Below the pieces are notes generated by a model. The model had not been told where the DNA came from, made no database searches, and worked only from the letters and a program-made list of their open reading frames with translations. Positions 42,909-51,525 of a DNA stretch of 64,000 nt are shown here, piece by piece (position 1 is the stretch's first letter; every line of letters starts with the position of its first letter). The position numbers and the translations under genes were made by a program. This stretch comes from Bacteroidota bacterium (lineage in GTDB: Bacteria; Bacteroidota; Bacteroidia; Flavobacteriales; Flavobacteriaceae). The DNA lies in contig CANFJB010000013.1 in assembly GCA_947447375.1 (NCBI GenBank), positions 1-64,000 of the forward strand. Direction: 5' to 3'.

Positions 42909-45800
42909 TTAATTTATAATTATTTTTTTGGTTGCTATTTTTCCATCCGCATTTACATTCAATAAATAAACTCCTTTTGCAATTGGATTAAAATTGATTT
43001 CTCTATTAAAATACGAATTTAAATTACTAAAATTCGATTGAAAAATGTTTCTTCCGCTGATGTCATATAAATTGATTCTCACTTCATTAGCATTATCAAT
43101 ACTCAAGTTCACTGTTCCATTCGATGGATTCGGTGAAATTTCGAAGTTGAATAAATTGTTTTCATTATTAGATAATGCACTTGAAACTACAAAATTATCA
43201 ATGTAAACTCCGTCGTTATTTACCGCATCATCAGATTGCATTACAAATCGCAACATTAAATTGGGAACTTGTGGCAAACTATGACTGTAGTGTGTTCTAG
43301 TTTCTGCTGTTCCTGTCCATTGACCACCCACACAATTTTGACAATCGGTTGTGTTGGGAACACCTGCGTTATTATACCAACCAGAAACTACTCCAGTATC
43401 TAAATTAGTCCAGGTAATTCCATTATCAGTTGATGTTTGCACGTAAATGATATCAAAGTTTGGCTCTAAATCAAATCCCATGTCAAATTCCACTTTTGGA
43501 CTTGGTTGGGTAGATAAATCATAACATTTCGAAACCAAATACGATTTTGTTTTGTCAGGATAATTTCCTGATAACTTAGTAATGTAAGCTTTAGAACCTA
43601 TTATTGTATTGGTAAAAATGGTTTTTGTACCAACTGTTCCTCTTTCCCACATTGTATTAGTTGCTCCATTTGAATCAATTGAAATTAAATTATCCGTTGT
43701 GTTTTCAAAAGTATTTACTTGATTCACTAAACCAGCTGTATTTCCAATAACATAAGAAGATTTTGAATTATTTGAACTATTGCCATCATTTGTAGTTGTT
43801 GTAGTAACCGTTAAAATATGGGTTCCAGCAGTTAAATTAGTATAAGTAGGTAAAGAATAACTTTGTGTTGAACAATTTGCCAAAGTACCTGTCCAAGTAG
43901 CTGTAGAAATAGGCCCTCCATCCATAGAATAGGAAATTGTTACAGATGTAATAGGGTTAACACCCGAATTCTCAAAGACTATTACAGGAGTAAAATTAGT
44001 ATTACAAGAAAATTGAATGTTTTTAGTAAGACTTTTTAATGTTACATCGGAGTTATAACTTACAAATTGAGTTCCTACATTTACTGCAGCCCAAGCATTT
44101 GCAGTAGCAATATATTCGGGACTAGTTGAACAATAAAGATTGGAAACTACTGATAAAGTGGCGTTTCTAGCATCTAAATAAGTAGCATTTGCTGTTAGAT
44201 AATCTCTTTCTGCAAAATAAATAATTTGGGTAGATTTTACCATTCCAATTCCTGTAACATTATAACTTGCTGGTGTTGGCGCATTATTTGTACCCGATTT
44301 TCCAGCAGTTAGTATATAAAACCAATGATTCAAAACACCACTATTATTGTGTACACCACAATAATCGTTATTCGTTGTTGGTGCACAAGTAGATTCGTCT
44401 CCAGTTGCGGTCCAATTCGTTCCTAAGTAAGTATCCGGATTTCCTTTTGTAAGTGGGTTATTCATTGATCGCATTGCATTGGCAGAAGCGCTTAAATCTT
44501 CTCCAACTTGCCAAACTGCATTTATTGGAGTACCTGTTAGTGATCCTGTTCTTCCGTAATGCTCTATACAAGCACCCCAAATATCAGACAAACCTTCATT
44601 CATAGCACCCGATTGATTTTGATAAGCCAATCCAGCGGTATATTGACAAACAGCATGACCTATTTCATGTCCACAAATATCTAAAGCAGTTAATATTGAT
44701 GTAGAAGTATTTCCATCACCATAACTCATAACTGTTCCATTCCAAAAGGCATTAACCAAACTTGTATTGGCAACTTTACGATAGTGAACGTAACTTTTTA
44801 ACATTCCTCCATTATCATCAAAACTATTTCTATTAAAGATATTTTTCCAAAAATCGTAGGTTTTTTCAGCACCCCAATGGGCATCCAAAGCACCATTATC
44901 TTTATTTACATTATTGTATTCTGCAGAAGTCCAATTGTTATCGGCATCAGAAAAGTTTACATTTTGATAGTTTACGGTTCTAGCGGAATTATAAGTCACA
45001 ATTCCTCCACCGCGAGTATTATCAAGCAAAACATATTTACTTGTGGCAGCATCAAAAGTAGTTTCAATAGATCTCGCACCACTATATTTTGTATCAGCGT
45101 TTCCTGCTACTAAATTTTCGAAGTTTTCTATTTTTTTTTTCAAATGAACATCCGTTTGGTAACCTGCAGCATGTTTAATAATTTGATTTTTGAATAAAAC
45201 TAAACCAGTATTTGCATCAACATAAATATCGGCTCTTGAAATAGGTTCGATAGCGTAAACATCAAATTTATAGGCCAATTTTACTTCTCCAGTAGTTACA
45301 ATTGGAAAAATAACTAATTCCCCTTCTGGTTTTTTATAATCCATTAATTGAGCTTGAGCAGGGTCTTCCCAAAGGTATTTTTGAGCATTTACATTAGCAA
45401 CTACTTTCTGAAATGCTTCGTTTTTAGTTAAAACAGGAACAATATTCAAACCATTTGAATTATACAATTCTCCATTAACTGTTTGAACATGTTCGTTCGA
45501 GCTATGAGTAATTAATACACCAAATTCAACTTTTATTCCTTTATAAAATTCTTGAAATCGCTCATGAGCCATTCCTGTAGGATCGGTTGTGATTTTTATA
45601 GAGCTAAATGAATATCCTTTGCCTAATTGGTATTCCATCTTGAAAGCAGCAATAGCATCTTCTTTCAGTAGTCCTCCGTCTTCAAACTTTAAATATTTTT
45701 GATAAGGTGATTTATCACTCATTTTAGCATTTGATTGAGCAAAAACAAACGAACTAGCAAGTATTGTGATTGCTAATAAGATACTTTTTATGGATTTCAT
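42909..45800 (-). CDS. Secreted M4 (thermolysin-like) metalloprotease with T9SS domain
   Basis: A 963-residue secreted protease. Signal peptide 1-21; FTP/PepSY-type propeptide to about 210; M4 catalytic domain with the zinc motif CGHEIGHAVCQY near residue 377 and the downstream glutamate in NEGLSDIWG; M4 C-terminal domain ending near 600. A CARDB-like beta domain, a MAM-like jellyroll (KVEFDMGFDLEP, TSTDNGITWTNLDTG), and a C-terminal T9SS type A sorting domain (FEISPNPSNGTVNLSI) follow. It should be exported through the type IX system and processed outside. It could act with the PNGase F-like enzyme on glycoproteins; that is an inference. Confidence 0.93.
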   Translation of the reverse strand: MKSIKSILLAITILASSFVFAQSNAKMSDKSPYQKYLKFEDGGLLKEDAIAAFKMEYQLGKGYSFSSIKITTDPTGMAHERFQEFYKGIKVEFGVLITHSSNEHVQTVNGELYNSNGLNIVPVLTKNEAFQKVVANVNAQKYLWEDPAQAQLMDYKKPEGELVIFPIVTTGEVKLAYKFDVYAIEPISRADIYVDANTGLVLFKNQIIKHAAGYQTDVHLKKKIENFENLVAGNADTKYSGARSIETTFDAATSKYVLLDNTRGGGIVTYNSARTVNYQNVNFSDADNNWTSAEYNNVNKDNGALDAHWGAEKTYDFWKNIFNRNSFDDNGGMLKSYVHYRKVANTSLVNAFWNGTVMSYGDGNTSTSILTALDICGHEIGHAVCQYTAGLAYQNQSGAMNEGLSDIWGACIEHYGRTGSLTGTPINAVWQVGEDLSASANAMRSMNNPLTKGNPDTYLGTNWTATGDESTCAPTTNNDYCGVHNNSGVLNHWFYILTAGKSGTNNAPTPASYNVTGIGMVKSTQIIYFAERDYLTANATYLDARNATLSVVSNLYCSTSPEYIATANAWAAVNVGTQFVSYNSDVTLKSLTKNIQFSCNTNFTPVIVFENSGVNPITSVTISYSMDGGPISTATWTGTLANCSTQSYSLPTYTNLTAGTHILTVTTTTTNDGNSSNNSKSSYVIGNTAGLVNQVNTFENTTDNLISIDSNGATNTMWERGTVGTKTIFTNTIIGSKAYITKLSGNYPDKTKSYLVSKCYDLSTQPSPKVEFDMGFDLEPNFDIIYVQTSTDNGITWTNLDTGVVSGWYNNAGVPNTTDCQNCVGGQWTGTAETRTHYSHSLPQVPNLMLRFVMQSDDAVNNDGVYIDNFVVSSALSNNENNLFNFEISPNPSNGTVNLSIDNANEVRINLYDISGRNIFQSNFSNLNSYFNREINFNPIAKGVYLLNVNADGKIATKKIIIN

Positions 45801-45912
45801 ATTATTTAATGGTAAAGTTTATGCGAATATATTAATAATTCATCAGATATAAAATTAGAAGTTATTAAAATCATTTATCATAAAGTTAATTAACAAAATA
45901 ATAACAAGAGAA

Positions 45913-45957
45913 TTGTTAGTACATTTAATAATTAGTTATACATTTGTACCTACAAAT
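45913..45957 (+). promoter_or_regulatory. Promoter and overlapping palindromic operator of the MarR operon
   Basis: TTG at 45913-45915 and TACATTTG at 45939-45946 (spacing 23) form a promoter. A perfect 7-2-7 inverted repeat, ATTTGTACCTACAAAT at 45942-45957, overlaps the -7 box. It is placed as expected for autorepression by MarR. Confidence 0.6.
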
Positions 45958-45972
45958 TTTGTAATAACAAAT

Positions 45973-46428
45973 ATGAAAATTGAAGAAGTAGTAAAATCAA
46001 ATGTGTTAATGGAATTGCCTCAAAAAGCGGTATTGAATATTATTTATACTCAAAATAATATCACTGAGCGTTTGATTGAGATTCTAAAACCCTACGATTT
46101 GTCTAACGAACAATACAATGTGTTAAGAATATTAAGAGGTCAAAAAGGAAATCCTGCTAATATGTGTGTGATTCAAGAACGAATGATTGCAAAAACAAGT
46201 AACACCACCAGATTAGTTGACAAATTACTTTTAAAAGAATTGGTTACCAGAAAAGTTTGTAAAGAAAATAGAAGAAAAATTGAAGTCTTAATCACAGAAA
46301 AAGGATTGGCTATTTTAAAAGAATTAGATCCTAAAGTAAATGATTATGAAAATAATATAGTGGCCAATTTAACTACAAAAGAACTAGAACAATTGAACGA
46401 GCTTTTAGAAAAAATTAGAATTAAATAA
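45973..46428 (+). CDS. MarR-family transcriptional regulator
   Basis: A 151-residue winged-helix regulator. It has the MarR core: LSNEQYNVLRILRG, the recognition helix near AKTSNTTRLVDKLL, and the wing at LVTRKVCKENRRKIEVLITEKG. Two cysteines (in NMCVIQ and RKVCKEN) could sense oxidants or electrophiles, as in redox-active MarR proteins, but that is inference. ATG 45973 is used; an in-frame TTG at 45913 lies in the promoter. It leads a unit with nitroreductase and YceI genes, spacing 20 and 28 bases. Confidence 0.9.
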   Translation: MKIEEVVKSNVLMELPQKAVLNIIYTQNNITERLIEILKPYDLSNEQYNVLRILRGQKGNPANMCVIQERMIAKTSNTTRLVDKLLLKELVTRKVCKENRRKIEVLITEKGLAILKELDPKVNDYENNIVANLTTKELEQLNELLEKIRIK

Positions 46429-46448
46429 CAAATAACAAACACAAAATT

Positions 46449-47081
46449 ATGAGTACTTTCATTGAAAATCAAAACTGGCGTTACGCAACAAAAAAATTCG
46501 ACGCTACTAAAAAAATCTCTACTGAAGATTTAAACCAACTTAAAGAAGCCATTCGATTAAGTACTTCATCATTCGGATTACAACTTTACAAAGTCATTAT
46601 TGTAGAAAATCCTGAATTAAGAGCAAAATTATTGCCTGCAGCTTATGGGCAAACACAAATTGTAGATGCTTCTCAAGTGGTAGTTTTTGCAAGTCAAACT
46701 TCGGCATCAGATGCTGATATAGATTCTTACTTAAAAAATATCAGCGAAACTAGAGGAATTCCAGTTGATTCTTTATCAGGTTTTGGCGATTACATGAAAG
46801 GGTTTTTAAGTCCGATTCCTGCAGAACACAAAGCAATTTGGATGGCAAAACAAACTTATTTAGCTTTAGGAAATTTACTTAACGCTGCTGCTGAGTTAAA
46901 AATTGATGTGACTCCAATGGAAGGTTTTGATCCAAAACAATTTAACGAAATTTTAGGTTTGGATGCCTTAAACTTAAATGCAGCTGTAATCGCTACAATT
47001 GGTTACCGTCACGAAGAAGATGCAACTCAGCATTATAAAAAAGTAAGAAAATCAAACGAGGATTTATTTATCACACTATAA
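46449..47081 (+). CDS. NAD(P)H-dependent nitroreductase family protein
   Basis: A 210-residue FMN-dependent oxidoreductase of the NfsB type. NWRYATKKFDATKKIS opens it; RLSTSSFGLQLYKVIIV is the FMN-binding loop; and AAYGQTQIVDASQVVVFAS, LGNLLNAAAELKIDVTPMEGFD and IGYRHEEDATQ follow in the usual order. Such enzymes reduce quinones and nitro compounds. Its place behind a MarR regulator suggests induction by such chemicals. Confidence 0.92.
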   Translation: MSTFIENQNWRYATKKFDATKKISTEDLNQLKEAIRLSTSSFGLQLYKVIIVENPELRAKLLPAAYGQTQIVDASQVVVFASQTSASDADIDSYLKNISETRGIPVDSLSGFGDYMKGFLSPIPAEHKAIWMAKQTYLALGNLLNAAAELKIDVTPMEGFDPKQFNEILGLDALNLNAAVIATIGYRHEEDATQHYKKVRKSNEDLFITL

Positions 47082-47109
47082 TTAATAACTAAAAATCAAA
47101 TTTAAAAAA

Positions 47110-47673
47110 ATGAGAAATTTAAAAACTATCGTAATTGCATTATTAGTAGCTTTTGGAACTGTAAATGCACAAACAAAAAAAGTTGATGCCGCTAAAAGTT
47201 CAATCAATTGGCTAGCAAAAAAAGTAACTGGACAACACGAAGGTACAGTTAACCTTAAAGAAGGAAACTTAATTTTTAAAGGTAAAAAAGTGGTTGGTGG
47301 AAACTTTACAGTTGACATGACTTCTATGACAACTACCGATTTAAAAGCTGGACAAGGTAAAGAAAAATTAGACGGTCACTTGAAATCAGAAGATTTCTTT
47401 GGAACGGAAAAATTCCCAACTTCTACTTTAGTTTTCAAAACTATTGCTGCAAAAAGTGCTGGTGTTTACACTGTTACTGCTGACTTGACAATAAAAGGAA
47501 TCACTGATTCTGTAACTTTTGATTTAGCTACAACTGCAAATTCTGCTTCTGCAAATGTAAAAATCAACAGAACTAAATTTGGAATTAAATACGGTTCTGG
47601 AAGTTTCTTTGATAATTTAGGTGACAAAGCAATCGCTGATGAATTTGATTTAACAGTTGCTTTGAAATTCTAA
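47110..47673 (+). CDS. YceI-family lipid-binding protein, exported
   Basis: A 187-residue protein with a signal peptide (cleaved after VNA) and a YceI lipocalin-like barrel. VDAAKSSINWLAKKV, GTVNLKEGNLIFKGKKVVGG, DMTSMTTTDL, the GHLKSEDFFGTEKFPTSTLVF block, and FGIKYGSG are the family pattern. YceI barrels bind polyisoprenoids or similar lipids in the periplasm. It is third in the MarR unit and ends in a strong terminator. Confidence 0.92.
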   Translation: MRNLKTIVIALLVAFGTVNAQTKKVDAAKSSINWLAKKVTGQHEGTVNLKEGNLIFKGKKVVGGNFTVDMTSMTTTDLKAGQGKEKLDGHLKSEDFFGTEKFPTSTLVFKTIAAKSAGVYTVTADLTIKGITDSVTFDLATTANSASANVKINRTKFGIKYGSGSFFDNLGDKAIADEFDLTVALKF

Positions 47674-47693
47674 TTTCAAAATAAAACCAAATC

Positions 47694-47723
47694 AAAAGCC
47701 CTAGCAAATGTTAGGGCTTTTTT
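47694..47723 (+). terminator. Rho-independent terminator of the MarR-nitroreductase-YceI unit
   Basis: AAAAGCCCTA (47694-47703) pairs with TAGGGCTTTT (47712-47721) around an eight-base loop, followed by T. Confidence 0.88.
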
Positions 47724-47792
47724 AGTTCTAATAATTTAAAATATCCTAAATTGCAACTCCAATTAGGAAGCTCTAAATTCGCAAAAAAGCAA

Positions 47793-48362
47793 ATGAAAAA
47801 AATAATAATCATCGATAATTACGATAGTTTTACCTATAATTTGGTTCACTATTTGGAAGATCTAAATGCGGATGTTACTGTATTTAGAAACGACGAATTT
47901 GATATTGATGAATTACAAAAGTTTGACAAAATAGTGCTTTCCCCAGGTCCAGGCGTTCCAAAAGAAGCCGGATTATTGCTTGAGGTTATCAAAACCTACG
48001 CTAAAACAAAAAGTATTTTGGGTATTTGTTTAGGACAACAAGCCATTGCAGAAGTATTTGGCGGAAGCCTTGTTAATTTAGAAAAAGTACATCACGGAGT
48101 AGCAAGCACCATTACTATTATTGCTCCTGACAATCCTCTTTTCCATAACTTAGAAAAAACTATTGAAGTGGGTAGATACCATTCTTGGGTGGTCAATCCT
48201 ATTAATTTTCCTGAAGCTTTAGAAATTACTTCTATTGATTCCAACAATCAGATTATGTCTTTAAGGCATCGAAATTTTGACGTTCGAGGAGTCCAATTTC
48301 ATCCTGAAAGTCTTTTAACTCCTAACGGAAAACAGATTTTAGAGAATTGGTTGAACCAATAA
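47793..48362 (+). CDS. pabA: Glutamine amidotransferase, anthranilate/aminodeoxychorismate synthase II
   Basis: A 189-residue class I glutamine amidotransferase. IIIIDNYDSFTYNLVHYLE opens it, LSPGPGVPKEAG and the nucleophile in LGICLGQQAI (Cys) follow, and the His-Glu pair is in QFHPES. It feeds ammonia to chorismate for folate (PabA) or tryptophan (TrpG). No trp genes are beside it, which favours a PabA or shared role. ATG 47793 is chosen since it begins the family's MKKIIIIDNYDS; a TTG 14 codons upstream is less likely. Confidence 0.88.
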   Translation: MKKIIIIDNYDSFTYNLVHYLEDLNADVTVFRNDEFDIDELQKFDKIVLSPGPGVPKEAGLLLEVIKTYAKTKSILGICLGQQAIAEVFGGSLVNLEKVHHGVASTITIIAPDNPLFHNLEKTIEVGRYHSWVVNPINFPEALEITSIDSNNQIMSLRHRNFDVRGVQFHPESLLTPNGKQILENWLNQ

Positions 48363-48407
48363 AAACGATTATCAATTTCCAACAATTGTTAAATTAATGT
48401 TATTAAT

Positions 48408-48449
48408 AAATTAAACGATTGTTTAAATTTAAACAATCGTTTAATTTCG
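48408..48449 (+). promoter_or_regulatory. 40-base perfect palindrome with embedded promoter (TetR operator)
   Basis: 48408-48447 is a perfect palindrome centred between 48427 and 48428; the half-site core is AAACGATTGTTTAAA. A TTG at 48419-48421 and a TAATTTCG box at 48442-48449 are 20 bases apart, so the promoter lies inside the operator. A TetR dimer pair bound here would block the efflux operon. Confidence 0.75.
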
Positions 48450-48469
48450 CAATTCAAAATTAACAATTG

Positions 48470-49096
48470 ATGTCCAATTTTAACGAGAAACAAATTCATA
48501 TTCTTCAAGTAGCAGAAAAACTTTTTGCTGAACATGGATTTGACGGAACCTCAATTAGAATGATCTCTAAAGAAGCTGGAATTAATGTTGCAATGGTTTC
48601 CTATTACTTTGGATCTAAAGAAAGTTTATTAGAAAAACTAATCATTTATAGAACGAGTGATTTGAAACTAAAATTGGAAAATGTTCTAAAAACAGAAGCT
48701 TCTCCGATAACTAAAATTGAGAATTATGTTAATCTGTACATTGAAAAAATGAATTGCAATAAGAATTTATATCAAATATTGCATACAGAGATTTCCTCTC
48801 CAAAGAGAGCTATTGACTTAAAAGCCTTTTCAGAGGTTAAGAAAAATAATCTGGAAACGCTAAAGAACATTATTGAGTTAGGTCAAAACCAAAAAATATT
48901 TAAGAAAGACATTAATATTGCCTTGATAACCCCAATGATTTTGGGAACTTATTTTCATTTTCACAGTAATAAGCCTTATTTTAAAGATTTATTAAATTTA
49001 AAAACAGAAACAGCTTACAATAATTATATAAATAACGAATTTACTACACACATTCAACAAACCATCAAATCACTTTTACTAAATGAAAGTAACTAA
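48470..49096 (+). CDS. TetR/AcrR-family transcriptional regulator
   Basis: A 208-residue repressor. The N-terminal helix-turn-helix is clear: KLFAEHGFDGTSIRMISKEA, then NVAMVSYYFGSKESLLEKLI. The variable C-terminal ligand domain follows. ATG 48470 is used; the TTG at 48467 is directly before it. The gene starts 22 bases after the 40-base palindrome and overlaps tolC by 14 bases. It very probably represses its own operon and is released by a drug-like ligand. Confidence 0.92.
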   Translation: MSNFNEKQIHILQVAEKLFAEHGFDGTSIRMISKEAGINVAMVSYYFGSKESLLEKLIIYRTSDLKLKLENVLKTEASPITKIENYVNLYIEKMNCNKNLYQILHTEISSPKRAIDLKAFSEVKKNNLETLKNIIELGQNQKIFKKDINIALITPMILGTYFHFHSNKPYFKDLLNLKTETAYNNYINNEFTTHIQQTIKSLLLNESN

Positions 49097-50411
49097 ATTT
49101 TTGCTTATTGGACTCATTTCAATTGGAATTCAGTCGGTTAAAGCACAAGAGAAAAAAGGGTTGACGCTAAATGAAGCCATCAATATTGCGATTTCAAAAA
49201 GTAGCGATATTGCATTGGCAACAGCAAAAGCAGCAACCAAAAATTACGAATCTCAAATGATGAAGAACAATCTTTATCCTGACTTGAGAGCATCTGGGCA
49301 GTTTTTACAACTTTCCAATGCACACATCAGCTCCAATTTGAATTCAAATTCCTCCAATTCCAATTCGCCAATTGCCGTAAATCAAGTTATGCTTGGGCAA
49401 ATAAGTGCTGGATTACCCCTATTCTCTGGATTTAGATTAGGAAATAGCGTTAAAGCTTCATCCAACTTATATTCTTCTGAAAAAGCAAGATTGGAGCAAA
49501 CGAAGGAAAATATAGCTATGGAAATAATTGAAAACTATGCCAATTTGTACCGAGCTCAGAAAGCTGTGATCCTAATTACTGATAATTTAAAAAGTGCAGA
49601 ACAACGCGTTACCGACTTTTCAGCATTAGAAAAAAATGGGATTATTGCACGTAATGATTTGCTGAAAGCACAATTACAACAATCGAAAGTGCAATTGGCA
49701 TTGGACGAAGCTTATAAAAATGTATCTGTTTACAATTATGATTTAATTACACTTTTAAAACTACCTACCGATTTTAAAATTGATATAGACGAAAATCAAT
49801 TTGGTAACAAGCAGCCAATAAACACAATGAACGATGTTCAGGTTGCCCTAAAAAATCGTAAAGATCTTGAAGCGATTCATTTTCTTCAAAAAGCAAGTGA
49901 AAACAATATCCAAATTGCAAAAAGTGCTTATTATCCTTCCTTGAATTTAACTGGAGGATTGATTTATTTGGATTTAAAAAATACCTTGACGGTTTCCAAC
50001 GCAATGAATTTTGGTTTTGGTTTGTCTTACGATATTGCCAATATCTTTAAGAATGGAACTAACGTAAAAACGGCAAAAAGCAAGGCGTTAGAAGTTCAAG
50101 AAACGGAAAGCATTTTATCTGAAAAGATTAAAACCCAGGTGCATGAAGCCAACGAAAATTATAACTTAGCTTTAAAACAAAATTTAGTTTACGAACAAGC
50201 TATCGATCAAGCTAAAGAAAATTACAGAATTGTGAAAGACAAATACGACAACGGACTTTCAAATACTACGGAACTTTTAGAAGCCGATGTTGAACAATTA
50301 AATTCTAGAATAAATTATGCTTACTCAAGGGCGAACGTAATGCTAAAATATTACGAAATGCAATTTGCAGCAGGTCAATTAATCCAATCATTCCAACTAA
50401 CAAAAAACTAA
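49083..50411 (+). CDS. TolC-family outer-membrane efflux protein
   Basis: A 442-residue outer-membrane efflux channel with signal peptide (cleaved after VKA). Two TolC repeats begin LTLNEAINIAISKSSDIALA and VQVALKNRKDLEAIHFLQKA. The helical segments include NLYRAQKAVILITDNLKSAEQR and, near the end, RIVKDKYDNGLSNTTELLEA. As a trimer it spans the outer membrane and periplasm. The genes on both sides supply repressor, adaptor and pump; its start overlaps tetR by 14 bases. Confidence 0.93.
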   Translation: MKVTKFLLIGLISIGIQSVKAQEKKGLTLNEAINIAISKSSDIALATAKAATKNYESQMMKNNLYPDLRASGQFLQLSNAHISSNLNSNSSNSNSPIAVNQVMLGQISAGLPLFSGFRLGNSVKASSNLYSSEKARLEQTKENIAMEIIENYANLYRAQKAVILITDNLKSAEQRVTDFSALEKNGIIARNDLLKAQLQQSKVQLALDEAYKNVSVYNYDLITLLKLPTDFKIDIDENQFGNKQPINTMNDVQVALKNRKDLEAIHFLQKASENNIQIAKSAYYPSLNLTGGLIYLDLKNTLTVSNAMNFGFGLSYDIANIFKNGTNVKTAKSKALEVQETESILSEKIKTQVHEANENYNLALKQNLVYEQAIDQAKENYRIVKDKYDNGLSNTTELLEADVEQLNSRINYAYSRANVMLKYYEMQFAAGQLIQSFQLTKN

Positions 50412-50422
50412 TATTTCTTATC

Positions 50423-51499
50423 ATGGAAAATCAAAAAAGCAACAAAAAAAGTATCATTATTGTAGTATTAATTCTTTCAGGATTGAGCTATGGAATATAT
50501 AAATACATGCATTCTCTTTCGCATGAAACCACTGACGATGCGCAAATTGAGAAAAATATGAATCCAATTATTCCTAGAGTAATGGGTTATGTGACTAAAG
50601 TGTACATCAAAGACAACGATTATGTAAAAAAAGGAGATACCCTTTTTACCATTGATAATAATGATTATATAGTTAAACTAGAAGATGCTAAAGCAGCATT
50701 AATTGCGGCACAAGGAAATTTTGAAGTTTCAAAAGCTGATATTGGAAGTGCTTTAGCAAGTGTTTCAGTTTCAGATGCTAACGTACAATCGGCGGGTGGA
50801 ACTATTGAAACGGCAAAAATTAGATTAGGAAGAGCGACCAACGATTTTGAACGTTATAATAATTTATACAAAAATCATTCGATAACAAAACAACAATACG
50901 AACAAGCTTTAGCTGCAAAACAAGAAGCTGAAAGCCAATTGAGAATATTGCAAGACCAACAAAAAGCGAGTTCGTTTCAAAAATCGGTAATTATTGCGAA
51001 ATCTAAAGTTTCTAACAAACAAAGTGAAGTTGCTTCTGCCAATATAAAACGCGCTGAAGCCATGCTAGAAGCTGCTAAATTGAACTTAAGTTATACAGTT
51101 GTTACCGCTGCAATTGATGGGCAAGTTTCAAAAATCGCTATCCAACCTGGACAATTAGTTCAACCTGGGCAAGCCTTATTTTACATTATTAATAATCAAG
51201 AAGCTTGGGTAATTGCTAATTTTAAAGAAACGCAATTGAACAAAATGAAAATGGGGCAAAAAGTAACTGTAAAAGTAGATGCTTACCCTGACACTGATTT
51301 TGAAGGTGAAATCACTTCTTTTTCACCAGCAACAGGTTCTAAATTTTCATTACTTCCACCAGATAATGCTACTGGAAACTTTGTGAAAACAATTCAACGT
51401 TTGCCAGTAAAAATTAGCTTGAACGCAACAAACGATCCTGAGAAAATTAAATTATTACGACCAGGAATGAATGTAGATGTTGACGTACATATTAACTAA
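50423..51499 (+). CDS. HlyD/EmrA-type membrane fusion protein
   Basis: A 358-residue periplasmic adaptor. An N-terminal membrane helix (SIIIVVLILSGLSYGIYKY) is followed by THE-type EmrA sequence ETTDDAQIEKNMNPIIPRV. The biotinyl-lipoyl half-domain (DNDYVKKGDTLFTID), a long alpha-hairpin, and the second half-domain (AIDGQVSKIAIQPGQLVQPG) come next, then a beta barrel. It links the DHA2 pump to TolC. It lies 11 bases after tolC. Confidence 0.94.
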   Translation: MENQKSNKKSIIIVVLILSGLSYGIYKYMHSLSHETTDDAQIEKNMNPIIPRVMGYVTKVYIKDNDYVKKGDTLFTIDNNDYIVKLEDAKAALIAAQGNFEVSKADIGSALASVSVSDANVQSAGGTIETAKIRLGRATNDFERYNNLYKNHSITKQQYEQALAAKQEAESQLRILQDQQKASSFQKSVIIAKSKVSNKQSEVASANIKRAEAMLEAAKLNLSYTVVTAAIDGQVSKIAIQPGQLVQPGQALFYIINNQEAWVIANFKETQLNKMKMGQKVTVKVDAYPDTDFEGEITSFSPATGSKFSLLPPDNATGNFVKTIQRLPVKISLNATNDPEKIKLLRPGMNVDVDVHIN

Positions 51500-51525
51500 A
51501 TAACAGCATTTGAACCAAATAAAAT

